Shown: positions 8,159-16,674 of the stretch, in pieces | Layout: each line of letters begins with the position of its first letter | Numbering within the stretch: the stretch's first letter is position 1 | Assembly (NCBI GenBank): GCA_041879425.1 | Contig: CP090854.1 | Span: forward strand, 3,224,001-3,288,000 | Direction: 5' to 3' | DNA length: 64,000 bases | Origin: Vibrio pomeroyi | GTDB lineage: Bacteria; Pseudomonadota; Gammaproteobacteria; Enterobacterales; Vibrionaceae | Program-made: the position numbers and the translations under genes | Notes under the pieces: model-generated | Told to the model about the DNA's origin: nothing | Databases searched by the model: none | Seen by the model: only the letters and a program-made list of their open reading frames with translations

Positions 8159-9414
8159 AAGTAATTACTCACTTAGCCTTAAAAAGCGTACTCAATCGTA
8201 AAGCCACAGCTATTCTGACCATTCTTACCGTGGCAGTGTCTGTCATTCTATTGCTCGGCGTAGAGCGCGTGAGAACCGAAGCCAAGAGCAGCTTTGCGAA
8301 TACTATTTCAGGTACTGACTTGATCGTCGGTGGCCGTTCTGGCCAGGTAAACCTTCTGCTTTATTCTGTATTTCGAATTGGTAACGCGACCAACAATATC
8401 GACTGGAAAAGCTATCAAGAGTTTAGCCAACATAGCGCCGTAAAGTGGGCGATCCCTATTTCACTGGGCGACTCTCACAAAGGCTTCCGCGTGATGGGTA
8501 CCAACCATAGCTACTTTGAAAACTATCGCTATGGAAGTAAGCAATTACTTACTTTCCAACAAGGCAAAGAGTTTGAACAGCTGTTTGATGTGGTGATTGG
8601 TGCCGATGTTGCGAAGAAACTGGATTACACGATCGGTGACCAGATCATTCTTGCACACGGTATCAGTGATGTAGCGTTCAGCCGTCACGATAATCTGCCC
8701 TTCAAGATTGTTGGAATACTGGCACCAACCGGAACGCCGGTAGACAAAACCGTACACGTATCACTAGAAGCAATCGAAGCGATTCACGTGGGTTGGGAGT
8801 CGGGTGCTAACCTAGGCCACACGCCAGATGCCGAAACCTTAAAGACCTACGATTTCCAGCCTCAGCAAATCACCGCAATGATGCTTGGACTGAACTCGAA
8901 GATTCAAACCTTTGCACTGCAAAGAGAAATCAACAACTACCGTCAAGAACCGTTGAGCGCAATTATGCCGGGCATTGCTCTGCATGAATTATGGGGCATG
9001 ATGGCCGTGGCAGAACAAGCATTGCTGATTGTTTCAGGGTTTGTTGTGGTCGCCGGTTTACTAGGAATGCTGAGTAGCCTACTAACGAGCTTGCAAGAGA
9101 GACGTCGCGAGATGGCTATCCTGCGTGCGATGGGTGCACGACCTCGTCATGTGTTTGGTCTATTGATTAGTGAAGCCAGTGCCCTGACCTTCTTAGGTAT
9201 CACATTGGGCGTTGCAGTGTTGTTTGCTCTGATCGCAGTAGTTGCTCCTATTGTGCAACAAAGTTATGGTATCAACATATCGATATCCGCAATCACACCG
9301 CATGAGTGGAAACTGCTTATGTTGGTACAAGTTGCCGGAATCATTATCGGCTTTATTCCCGCTTTCAGGGCTTACCGTCAGTCATTATCTGATGGCATGA
9401 CTATTCGAATCTAA
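8155..9414 (+). CDS. FtsX/MacB-like ABC permease of the Zrg-type zinc-uptake system
   Basis: 419 residues. Topology of the MacB/LolC class: one N-terminal membrane helix (about 17-36), a large periplasmic domain (about 40-280) and three C-terminal helices (about 283-310, 338-365, 385-405) in an FtsX domain with the conserved RRREMAILRAMGA stretch. This type usually performs mechanotransmission or periplasmic work rather than simple import, so how it moves or releases zinc is unclear. It overlaps the ATPase gene by 4 nt and is followed 14 nt later by the DUF3299 gene with an AGGAACC ribosome binding site. Confidence 0.85.
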   Translation: MKVITHLALKSVLNRKATAILTILTVAVSVILLLGVERVRTEAKSSFANTISGTDLIVGGRSGQVNLLLYSVFRIGNATNNIDWKSYQEFSQHSAVKWAIPISLGDSHKGFRVMGTNHSYFENYRYGSKQLLTFQQGKEFEQLFDVVIGADVAKKLDYTIGDQIILAHGISDVAFSRHDNLPFKIVGILAPTGTPVDKTVHVSLEAIEAIHVGWESGANLGHTPDAETLKTYDFQPQQITAMMLGLNSKIQTFALQREINNYRQEPLSAIMPGIALHELWGMMAVAEQALLIVSGFVVVAGLLGMLSSLLTSLQERRREMAILRAMGARPRHVFGLLISEASALTFLGITLGVAVLFALIAVVAPIVQQSYGINISISAITPHEWKLLMLVQVAGIIIGFIPAFRAYRQSLSDGMTIRI

Positions 9415-9428
9415 AACAGGAACCTACG

Positions 9429-9944
9429 ATGCAACGCAAATTCCTACTGATACTTGGGCTACTTATGTTCCCATTTATCAGCACAGCTCACGCTGACACC
9501 ACTCAGAATGAGGAATCGGTATTAACACTCGAATGGATTGATTTAATTCCAGAATCAGAGCGCGCTCAATTAGATTCGTTTGGTATGCCGATGGTAGACC
9601 ACAACAGCATGGAAAAACCTCAGCAATCGACACTTGGCGCTGTTCGCCCAGAATTAAACGGCAGCAAGGTTAAGATCCCGGGGTTTGTGATTCCATTGGA
9701 AGGCGATGAGAACATGATCACTGAGTTTCTGTTAGTGCCGTACTTTGGCGCATGTATCCACGTGCCACCACCGCCACCGAACCAGATTATCTACGTGAAG
9801 TTCCCGCAAGGTGCACCGATTCAACAATTATGGGATGTGATCTACTTGGTAGGTACGCTGAAAACAGAATCGATCAGTCACGACTTAGCTCAGACTGGTT
9901 ATCTTATTGAAGGTACTGCGATAGAAGAATATGACGACATGTAG
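9429..9944 (+). CDS. DUF3299 periplasmic protein of the zinc-uptake operon
   Basis: 171 residues. Signal peptide MQRKFLLILGLLMFPFISTAHA, then a DUF3299 domain with the family hallmark PYFGACIHVPPPPPNQIIYV near residues 105-125, including a conserved Cys-x-His. Members are often encoded beside zrg-like ABC transporters; the molecular role is not established. As the last gene of the operon it ends at 9944; only a wobble-containing hairpin without a T-run (9955-9976) follows. Confidence 0.8.
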   Translation: MQRKFLLILGLLMFPFISTAHADTTQNEESVLTLEWIDLIPESERAQLDSFGMPMVDHNSMEKPQQSTLGAVRPELNGSKVKIPGFVIPLEGDENMITEFLLVPYFGACIHVPPPPPNQIIYVKFPQGAPIQQLWDVIYLVGTLKTESISHDLAQTGYLIEGTAIEEYDDM

Positions 9945-10034
9945 TCATTAGAAGGGTGGCTCAAGGATGAGCTGCCGTCACTGAATAAAAGATATCATTC
10001 AATAACAGTTTAATAACGATATTGTTTGACTAGA

Positions 10035-10139
10035 TTACGCGATGTAATTAGACAGATAAGCTAGAACAGCCACGTAAGTAGCGAGTAATAACCCTATGCT
10101 AAGCTGTTTCTTTAGCTTGTTATCATTGACTTGATTCAT
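10035..10139 (-). CDS. 34-residue single-helix membrane peptide (unannotated small protein candidate)
   Basis: A 35-codon frame opening with ATG at 10139 and ending in TAA, preceded by an excellent ribosome binding site (AAGGAGGAGTT at 10150-10140, 4-5 nt spacing). The peptide has a polar, basic start (MNQVNDNKLKKQ) and a hydrophobic stretch of about 20 residues (LSIGLLLATYVAVLAYL...) ending in NYIA, the layout of a small bitopic membrane protein. It stands alone on the minus strand between the DUF3299 and TIGR03899 genes. The A/T-rich upstream region contains TGATAAT-like sequence. I do not recognise a family; function unknown. Confidence 0.7.
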   Translation of the reverse strand: MNQVNDNKLKKQLSIGLLLATYVAVLAYLSNYIA

Positions 10140-10270
10140 AACTCCTCCTTGAGAATTACAACAAATTTAACATTTTATTATCATTAGCAAAAGTAAAATT
10201 TTGTTGAAGTCTTCAACTCTGCACGCAAAATCTAGCCACCAATCAGATAAAGAGTTACATTTTAGACAGT

Positions 10271-10350
10271 TATACCAATCACAGTAAGTAATCAGAAATA
10301 GCGTTCTATCTAGCAAACTAGGGCGAGCAATTAATTACTACGATTGGTAT
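10271..10350. repeat. 80-bp palindromic intergenic repeat (MITE-like) with ATACCAATC / GATTGGTAT ends
   Basis: The left end TATACCAATCACAGTAAGTAA and the reverse complement of the right end (ATACCAATCGTAGTAATTAA) agree at 17 of 20 positions. The interior has no coding capacity. Short elements with such ends are, to my knowledge, scattered between genes in Vibrio genomes, but the copy number cannot be judged from one window. It lies directly upstream of the TIGR03899 gene and may be co-transcribed with it. Confidence 0.6.
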
Positions 10351-10375
10351 TGAGTCGTCTCCTAACGGTACTCTT

Positions 10376-11284
10376 ATGTCAGAAACCAAACAGCCAGTGA
10401 TCATTGAGCATGCTAGCGATACACAGCACAAGCATGAGAAAAAGCCTCATATTGCCGACAGCACAAGTAGAATGCTGCACATCGCACAAAGCTTCGGCTT
10501 AGATTCTTTAATCAGTCATAGTGCAAAACCAAGCGATAAAGCTGAGAATACGCTTATCGAGCGGGCGCTATTACGAGAGAAGAAACGTAAAGAACTGCGT
10601 CAAAAGAATCTAGAACAGATTCTGAAATTGGCGCACTCTTCATGCAAGGATGAAGCGGCTGGAGATCCTGATCAGGACTGGTTATATCGCTTTTTCGATA
10701 TGGCACAAGAGATCCACAATACATCGATGCAGAGACTATGGGCTCAGGTATTAAAAAGAGAAGTCACCAACCCAGGTTCGACATCGATGAAGGCGCTGCA
10801 GATCTTGCAGGACATGACACCAAAAGAAGCACTCACCCTACAAAGAGCGGCGTCACTTGGCTGTAGTTTTGGTAGTGATAGCAGCAGAAAGCTATTACTT
10901 GGTTTTAAATCTCATGCTGGAATATTCAGCTTAGGCAAAAGAGACACCACCAACACCATCAACCTTGGTGGACACAACCTGCCCTACTCTAGCCTGCTCC
11001 ATTTGATTGAGCTCGGAATCATTCTAGGCACTGAATTAGAGTCTGGTGAGATTGATTTCGACCCAGCGTTGCACCTGACTTATCAAGGTAAGAGTATGTC
11101 GCTGGCGCCTATATCAAAAGGGGTTAAGCTGGTTTACTACCGATTCAGTCCAACAGGCAATGAACTGTGTACCTTACTTGGCAACAAACCCAACATGCAG
11201 TATTACGACCAACTGATTGCTCTATTAAGTCAGAAGTTCACGGTACAGACAGAAGTGAAAAGCAGTGTGAATTACACCGTCTAG
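10376..11284 (+). CDS. TIGR03899 / DUF2806-like conserved protein
   Basis: 302 residues, no signal peptide or membrane helix. The N-terminal third is highly charged (a basic coiled-coil-like LLREKKRKELRQKNLEQI segment at about residues 60-80). It is followed by a helical module with PDQDWLYRFFDMAQEIHNTSMQRLWAQVLKRE, the recognisable core of DUF2806/TIGR03899 proteins common in Vibrio and Shewanella. The C-terminal part is mixed alpha/beta. Function unknown. It appears to be a single-gene unit; its convergent neighbour is cysC. No clear terminator follows. Confidence 0.7.
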   Translation: MSETKQPVIIEHASDTQHKHEKKPHIADSTSRMLHIAQSFGLDSLISHSAKPSDKAENTLIERALLREKKRKELRQKNLEQILKLAHSSCKDEAAGDPDQDWLYRFFDMAQEIHNTSMQRLWAQVLKREVTNPGSTSMKALQILQDMTPKEALTLQRAASLGCSFGSDSSRKLLLGFKSHAGIFSLGKRDTTNTINLGGHNLPYSSLLHLIELGIILGTELESGEIDFDPALHLTYQGKSMSLAPISKGVKLVYYRFSPTGNELCTLLGNKPNMQYYDQLIALLSQKFTVQTEVKSSVNYTV

Positions 11285-11431
11285 TAATGACGGTGTACAC
11301 AGTAAAGAATATTGAGAAGAGTAAAGAGAATCTAGAGGATAGGTTTCTTGTCTCGGTAAACCAAGGCTGCTCTATTTATCCATCTGAATAAGCAGATAAA
11401 CAGGCGAGTAGCCTTAGTCATACCAACGATC

Positions 11432-12052
11432 TCAATTGGCTAAAATATTACGCTTTTCTAAAGCATCAATACACAATTCGACCAGTTCATCGAGTGTCTT
11501 CTCACCCGCAGGTAGATCTATCTCAGGGTTCTGAGGCGCTTCGTACACTGAGCTAATGCCAGTAAAATTAGGAATTTCTCCAGCGCGTGCTTTCTTATAC
11601 AAACCTTTAGGGTCGCGTTGTTCACAAACCTCAAGTGGCGTATTAACAAACACCTCTAGAAACTCACCTTCCGGCAATAAATCACGCACTAACTGTCTCT
11701 CCGCTTGATGTGGAGAAATAAACGCAGACAACACGATCAAACCCGCATCCGCCATCAATTTAGCAAGTTCACCAATACGACGAATATTCTCTCGACGGTC
11801 TTGTTCAGAGAAACCAAGATCGCTACATAATCCGTGACGAACATTATCGCCATCCAATAAATAAGTATGGTAACCAAGCTGTGCTAAGCGGTTTTCTAAT
11901 GCTCCAGCGACTGTCGACTTCCCAGAACCAGATAATCCCGTGAACCAGAGCACGGCTGGCTTTTGTGATTTCAGATTAGAGCGGAATGCTTTATCAATCG
12001 AGTGTTGATGCCACACAACATTCTCATCTTTTGGTTTGAGTACTGCGGTCAT
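11432..12052 (-). CDS. cysC: Adenylylsulfate kinase CysC
   Basis: 206 residues. It phosphorylates adenylylsulfate (APS) to PAPS, the second activation step of assimilatory sulfate reduction. P-loop GLSGSGKST at residues 39-47; the conserved DGDNVRHGL and [13 protein letters not shown] segments bind substrate and carry the serine phosphorylated in the E. coli enzyme; [20 protein letters not shown] is the lid region. It is the last gene of a four-gene minus-strand unit cysD-cysN-SLC13-cysC, starting 24 nt after the transporter gene. No separate promoter is evident. Confidence 0.97.
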   Translation of the reverse strand: MTAVLKPKDENVVWHQHSIDKAFRSNLKSQKPAVLWFTGLSGSGKSTVAGALENRLAQLGYHTYLLDGDNVRHGLCSDLGFSEQDRRENIRRIGELAKLMADAGLIVLSAFISPHQAERQLVRDLLPEGEFLEVFVNTPLEVCEQRDPKGLYKKARAGEIPNFTGISSVYEAPQNPEIDLPAGEKTLDELVELCIDALEKRNILAN

Positions 12053-12076
12053 AATTAGTCCTTTAAATAAACAGCA

Positions 12077-13801
12077 TTAAAATGGGAAAAAGTAAGGAAT
12101 TAGGGTCAGCACCAAGCCCGAATAGACAATCGAGATTGGGATGCCGATGCGTAGATAATCGGTGAGATGATAATTACCTACGCTATAAACAAGTAAATTG
12201 GTTTGGTAGCCGTATGGCGAAATAAAGCTGGCGCTGGCACCAAACAGAACCGCCATAATGAATGGCATAGGGTCAACGCCATAGCCGATAGCCATGCTGT
12301 AGCCAATTGGAAACGAGAGTGCTGCGGCCGCATTATTAGTAACAAGCTCAGTCAGAACCAAGGTCATGAAATAGGTCGCAACTAACGCACCGAACACACC
12401 CCAGCCATTAAAGGCTTCCATAAACATCAGCCCCATACGCTCAGACAAACCCGACGAAATCATCAGTTGAGCAATAGAAAGTGCAGAGCCAACGATCACC
12501 ACAATATCAACCGGAAAACGGCGACGAAGCTCACCAAGTTGCACCACGCCAAAGGCAACCAGCAACAGCAAGAAACCAGCCAGTCCTTTGATAATCGGCA
12601 CGACTTCAGCAAGGGCTAAACCAATCACACTGGCAAAACCGAGCAATACAAACGTTGATTTATCCGCATCAAGCTTGGCACTCGAGTCCAAGTCATTCAT
12701 CAACACAAACTCTTTGTTGTGTTGCTGGCGCTGCTCTTCAAAACGCTTACCAGGAACCAAAATCAAGGTATCCCCAGCGGTTAGTGTGATGTTTCCAAGG
12801 CCACCTTCTAGACGTTCGTGACCGCGACGAATAGCAACCACAACCGCATCGAAGCGATCTCTAAACTGGCTGGTTTTCAAGGTTTTATTACAGAAGCTTG
12901 CAGACGAACTCACCACCACTTCAACAAAGCTTTGTCCATTAAGGTGATGCTGGCCAAATAGGGTTAATCCTTGAATTTCTTGCAGTGTCGCTACACTTTC
13001 AACATCACCACAAAACAGTAATCGATCACGAGCTTGCAGTATGAAGTCAGGGTCTATAGATGCCGTTGTTTTACCGTCTCGAATCACTTCCGCTAAGAAC
13101 AATTTTCTCAGAGCTCTAAGATTATTCTCGCTTACGCTACGACCAACTAACGGTGAACCAGGTTCCACTCTTGCTTCTAGAAAGTAAGGCAAATCATCTT
13201 GGGAACCATCATCGTAGCTTGGTAGGAAGTAACTCAGCGGAATAAGGATCAACACTCCACCGACTAAGACGGCTAAACCGATCAACGTTGGTGTGAAAAA
13301 GTTTAAGCTCGGCAATCCGGCATCTTCAACAAAGCTATTAATGATCAAATTGGTTGAGGTACCGATCAATGTCAGCGTTCCACCTAAAATGGCAGCGTAT
13401 GACAGAGGGATAAGTAACTTAGATGGCGCGTGTTGTTGATTGCGTTTGATCGCTCCGATCAAAGAGACAACCACCGCCGTGTTATTGGTAAAAGAAGAAA
13501 GTAACGCTGTGGAAATACCCAACTTCGCAACCACTGTGCCTAGCCTACCTTCAGAGATATTGCGGCTAACCCAGCTGATTAAGCGAGTTTTCTCCAACGC
13601 ACTTGATGCGAGGATCAGAAGAATTAAAGTCAGTAACGAGGAGTTAGTGAAGTTATTAGCCAAGCTCGACAAGTCGATCATGCCAGCCATAAAAGCAATA
13701 AACGCCGCGCCAGCAAAGATAAAGCTTGGCTTAATACGGGTAACGAGCAGGCAAGTAATGATGCCGAGCAAAATCGCTAATACAAATCCTTGTTGCCACA
13801 T
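12077..13801 (-). CDS. SLC13-family anion permease with two TrkA-C domains, probable sulfate transporter
   Basis: 574 residues. An N-terminal bundle of about five helices, including the GTSTNLIINSF signature of the SLC13/DASS family (about residues 147-157), is followed by two soluble RCK_C/TrkA-C domains (about 205-365). A second helical bundle follows with the repeated pseudo-signature VTNNAAAALSFPI. Members of this class carry sulfate or dicarboxylates. Its position between cysN and cysC argues strongly for sulfate uptake feeding the same pathway, replacing or supplementing the CysTWA ABC importer. Inference from context; no substrate residue is decisive. Confidence 0.85.
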   Translation of the reverse strand: MWQQGFVLAILLGIITCLLVTRIKPSFIFAGAAFIAFMAGMIDLSSLANNFTNSSLLTLILLILASSALEKTRLISWVSRNISEGRLGTVVAKLGISTALLSSFTNNTAVVVSLIGAIKRNQQHAPSKLLIPLSYAAILGGTLTLIGTSTNLIINSFVEDAGLPSLNFFTPTLIGLAVLVGGVLILIPLSYFLPSYDDGSQDDLPYFLEARVEPGSPLVGRSVSENNLRALRKLFLAEVIRDGKTTASIDPDFILQARDRLLFCGDVESVATLQEIQGLTLFGQHHLNGQSFVEVVVSSSASFCNKTLKTSQFRDRFDAVVVAIRRGHERLEGGLGNITLTAGDTLILVPGKRFEEQRQQHNKEFVLMNDLDSSAKLDADKSTFVLLGFASVIGLALAEVVPIIKGLAGFLLLLVAFGVVQLGELRRRFPVDIVVIVGSALSIAQLMISSGLSERMGLMFMEAFNGWGVFGALVATYFMTLVLTELVTNNAAAALSFPIGYSMAIGYGVDPMPFIMAVLFGASASFISPYGYQTNLLVYSVGNYHLTDYLRIGIPISIVYSGLVLTLIPYFFPF

Positions 13802-13866
13802 ATACCCGTCCTTTATGGCGGAAACGATGGGTTTCCGCCTGATTCAATAAGCTGTTACTTGGTCGT

Positions 13867-15297
13867 TTATGACTTCAGTAATTGGCTTAGATCTTTGGCA
13901 TCCCAATGAGGGAAATGCTTACGAACCAGAGCGTTGAACTCAAGTTCAAATGCAGAGAAGTTACCGACTTGCTGTTCAACAGAGTCCAAACGGTCTCGAA
14001 TCAAACCAGCACCAACCGTCACGTTGGTTAGACGGTCGATAACGATGAAGCCACCGGTATCCGCACTCTCACGGTATTTATCCAATGCGACAGTCTCGTT
14101 CAGTGACCATTCACACAAGCCAATACCATTCAGTGGTAACTCATCGACAGCGTGGGTCGACAGGTTGTTGATGTCATATTGGTGGCGAACCGTTTCAACC
14201 TGACCGACGGTTTTCTTACCTGCGATTTTGATGTCGTAAGCTTTACCCGGTTGCAATGGTTGTTCTGTCATCCACACGATGTCTGCCAATACGTGGTTAG
14301 TGGATTCAATTTGCGCGTTTTCCAACACAATCAAATCGCCACGACTTATATCGATCTCATCTTCAAGAGTCAGCGTTACCGCCAAGCCCGCTTGTGCTGA
14401 TTCAAGTTCACCATCAAAGGTCACAATGCTTGCCACCTTAGAGGTTTTACCTGAAGGCAACGCCTTGATTTCATCGCCCACGCTGACACGACCAGAAGCC
14501 ACTGTGCCGGCAAAGCCTCGGAAATCTAGGTTAGGACGATTGACGTACTGCACTGGGAAACGGAATTCACCCGCAGAGCGTTTTTGGTCAATGTCTACGT
14601 TCTCTAGTACTTCTAATAGCGATGGGCCCTCGAACCATGCAAGCTCTTTACTTGGTGCAGCAACGTTAATGCCTTCAAGCGCGGAAACGGGCAAGATCTG
14701 AATATTGGTCTCACCCTCTAGGTTTTCTGCAAACTCTAGATATTGATCGCGAATCTCCTCAAAACGATCTTGCGAGTACTCGACGAGATCCATTTTGTTG
14801 ACTGCGACGATGAAATGCTTCAAACCAAGTAGATTAGAAATAAACGAGTGACGACGTGTTTGATCCAGAACGCCCTTACGAGCATCAATCAAGATCACAG
14901 CCAGATCACACGTTGAAGCGCCTGTTGCCATGTTACGCGTGTACTGCTCATGCCCTGGGGTATCAGCAATAATGAATTTACGCTTTTGAGTCGAGAAATA
15001 ACGATAAGCTACATCGATCGTAATCCCTTGCTCGCGCTCAGCCTGCAAGCCATCAACAAGCAGTGCCAAATCAGGTTTCTCACCCGTCGTACCCACTCGT
15101 TGGCTATCCGAGTGAACCGCTGCTAGCTGATCTTCATAAATCTGTTTTGTATCATGGAGCAAGCGACCGATTAACGTACTTTTACCATCGTCTACCGAGC
15201 CACAAGTTAAAAATCTAAGCATAGATTTATGCTGATGCTGACTTAGATAACCTTCAATCCCTAGTTCAGCCAATTCGGCTTCTACTGCACTATTCAT
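13867..15297 (-). CDS. cysN: Sulfate adenylyltransferase subunit CysN (GTPase)
   Basis: 476 residues. The GTP-hydrolysing subunit that drives the unfavourable ATP sulfurylase reaction of CysD. All translation-factor G motifs are present near the N-terminus: GSVDDGKST (G1), DTPGHEQY (G3), NKMDL (G4). Two EF-Tu-like beta-barrel domains follow. No C-terminal APS kinase domain is fused, consistent with the separate cysC. It starts 18 nt after cysD in the same operon with a GGAAAGAAAA ribosome binding site. Confidence 0.97.
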   Translation of the reverse strand: MNSAVEAELAELGIEGYLSQHQHKSMLRFLTCGSVDDGKSTLIGRLLHDTKQIYEDQLAAVHSDSQRVGTTGEKPDLALLVDGLQAEREQGITIDVAYRYFSTQKRKFIIADTPGHEQYTRNMATGASTCDLAVILIDARKGVLDQTRRHSFISNLLGLKHFIVAVNKMDLVEYSQDRFEEIRDQYLEFAENLEGETNIQILPVSALEGINVAAPSKELAWFEGPSLLEVLENVDIDQKRSAGEFRFPVQYVNRPNLDFRGFAGTVASGRVSVGDEIKALPSGKTSKVASIVTFDGELESAQAGLAVTLTLEDEIDISRGDLIVLENAQIESTNHVLADIVWMTEQPLQPGKAYDIKIAGKKTVGQVETVRHQYDINNLSTHAVDELPLNGIGLCEWSLNETVALDKYRESADTGGFIVIDRLTNVTVGAGLIRDRLDSVEQQVGNFSAFELEFNALVRKHFPHWDAKDLSQLLKS

Positions 15298-15315
15298 TTT
15301 TCTTTCCTTAGATTC

Positions 15316-16224
15316 TTAGAAATAACCTTGGCGCTTTTTCAGCTCCATTGAGCCCGACTGATCATGGTCAATCGCTCGACCTTGACGCTCACTGGATGTT
15401 GCCACCAGCATCTCTTCAATAATGCCTGTTAGCGTGTTCGCCTCAGATTCAACGGCTCCGGTCAGTGGGTAACAACCCAAAGTACGGAAGCGAACGCTTT
15501 TCTCTTCAATCACTTCACCTTCTTGCAGTTCCATACGGTCATCATCAACCATGATCAACATGCCATCACGCTCAACCACAGGACGCTTGTCTGAAAGGTA
15601 AAGTGGAACAATATCGATGCTCTCTAGGTAGATGTATTGCCAGATATCGAGCTCAGTCCAGTTAGATAGTGGGAAGACACGAATGCTTTCGCCTTTATTA
15701 ACCTGGCCGTTATAGGTATGCCAAAGTTCAGGGCGCTGGTTTTTTGGATCCCATGTGTGGTTCTTGTCGCGGAAAGAATAAACACGCTCTTTCGCTCGAG
15801 ATTTTTCTTCATCACGACGCGCACCACCAAAAGCGGCATCGAACCCGTACTTGTTTAACGCCTGCTTAAGGCCTTGAGTTTTCATGATGTCAGTGTGCTT
15901 GGAAGAACCATGTACGAATGGGCTACATCCCATCTCAATACCTTCTGGGTTCTTATGTACTAAAAGGTCGAAGCCGTACTTTTTAGCCGTACGATCACGA
16001 AACTCAATCATCTCGCGGAATTTCCAATCCGTATCAACGTGTAATAGTGGGAATGGAATCTTGCCTGGATAAAACGCTTTGCGAGCTAAATGAAGCATCA
16101 CAGAAGAATCTTTACCGATGGAGTACATCATCACTGGGTTATCAAACTCAGCAGCAACTTCACGGATAATATGAATACTTTCCGCTTCAAGCTGTTTTAG
16201 GTGGGTTAAACGTTCTTGGTCCAT
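15316..16224 (-). CDS. cysD: Sulfate adenylyltransferase subunit CysD
   Basis: 302 residues, the same length as the E. coli protein. It catalyses ATP + sulfate to APS + pyrophosphate together with CysN in the cytoplasm. PP-loop motif [17 protein letters not shown] (about residues 36-52), then the conserved [11 protein letters not shown] and [15 protein letters not shown] segments and the C-terminal RYRTLGC-like [16 protein letters not shown]. First gene of the sulfate activation operon; its promoter must lie in the 450-nt gap up to the CpdB-like gene, where a CysB site is expected but not confidently recognisable. Confidence 0.97.
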   Translation of the reverse strand: MDQERLTHLKQLEAESIHIIREVAAEFDNPVMMYSIGKDSSVMLHLARKAFYPGKIPFPLLHVDTDWKFREMIEFRDRTAKKYGFDLLVHKNPEGIEMGCSPFVHGSSKHTDIMKTQGLKQALNKYGFDAAFGGARRDEEKSRAKERVYSFRDKNHTWDPKNQRPELWHTYNGQVNKGESIRVFPLSNWTELDIWQYIYLESIDIVPLYLSDKRPVVERDGMLIMVDDDRMELQEGEVIEEKSVRFRTLGCYPLTGAVESEANTLTGIIEEMLVATSSERQGRAIDHDQSGSMELKKRQGYF

Positions 16225-16674
16225 TTCAGTGCTTCCTTTAAGGCTCGCAGTACGAGCAATTCATTACTTGGTCTTGCCAAGCAAGGGATTTAACTCATCC
16301 ACTTGAGTGAATGGGAGTATTGGCACTAGAAGAAAACAGAAGCTTCGTTTTGAGCTATCCTTGCTATTCATCTGCCTGATACGTCCTTGATATAGGCATT
16401 ATGACGAGCCTCTCATATTACTGGAAATTCTAAAATTTCATTTTTTATTCGAAAAGCTGATAAGGGATGAGATTCATCGATAAATAGGTGAAATGAATGG
16501 ACTAATACTATCGATGTGATTTGTACATTGATTGAGCAGGTTTGGGAGGCGTCTTGCAGAACACCATAAAGTAATCGATCTAAGTCACGAATTAACATTC
16601 GTTGTAATCATTGTTTCATTCGGTTTTGTTACATTACGCAACGAATTTTCTACTATCCACTTTGGAGCTACAAA
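16225..16674. promoter_or_regulatory. Divergent regulatory region between cysD and the CpdB-like gene
   Basis: 450 nt with no supportable gene. It must contain the leftward cysD promoter and the rightward cpdB promoter. Visible structure: a CTTGGTCTTGCCAAG-type dyad near 16268-16283 just upstream of cysD, a run of A/T-rich sequence at 16420-16450, and a perfect 6-4-6 palindrome ACGAATTAACATTCGT at 16587-16602, about 75 nt before the cpdB start. None can be assigned to a known regulator with confidence. Confidence 0.6.

Larger units (their letters stand above)
9945..10375. other. Intergenic region between zinc operon and TIGR03899 gene
   Basis: 431 nt without a plus-strand gene. It holds, in order: a wobble-paired hairpin just after the DUF3299 stop (9955-9976), the minus-strand 34-residue peptide gene (10035-10139) with its A/T-rich promoter region to about 10210, and an 80-bp inverted-repeat element (10271-10350) ending 26 nt before the TIGR03899 start codon. 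Confidence 0.8.

Noticed and set aside
9955..9976. Terminator of the zinc operon
   Set aside because: The stem needs two G-T pairs and has no T-run; kept only as a weak hairpin in the intergenic entry.
11285..11431. Small gene between the TIGR03899 gene and cysC
   Set aside because: The short frame extends from within the TIGR03899 coding region in another phase and shows no start signal of its own.
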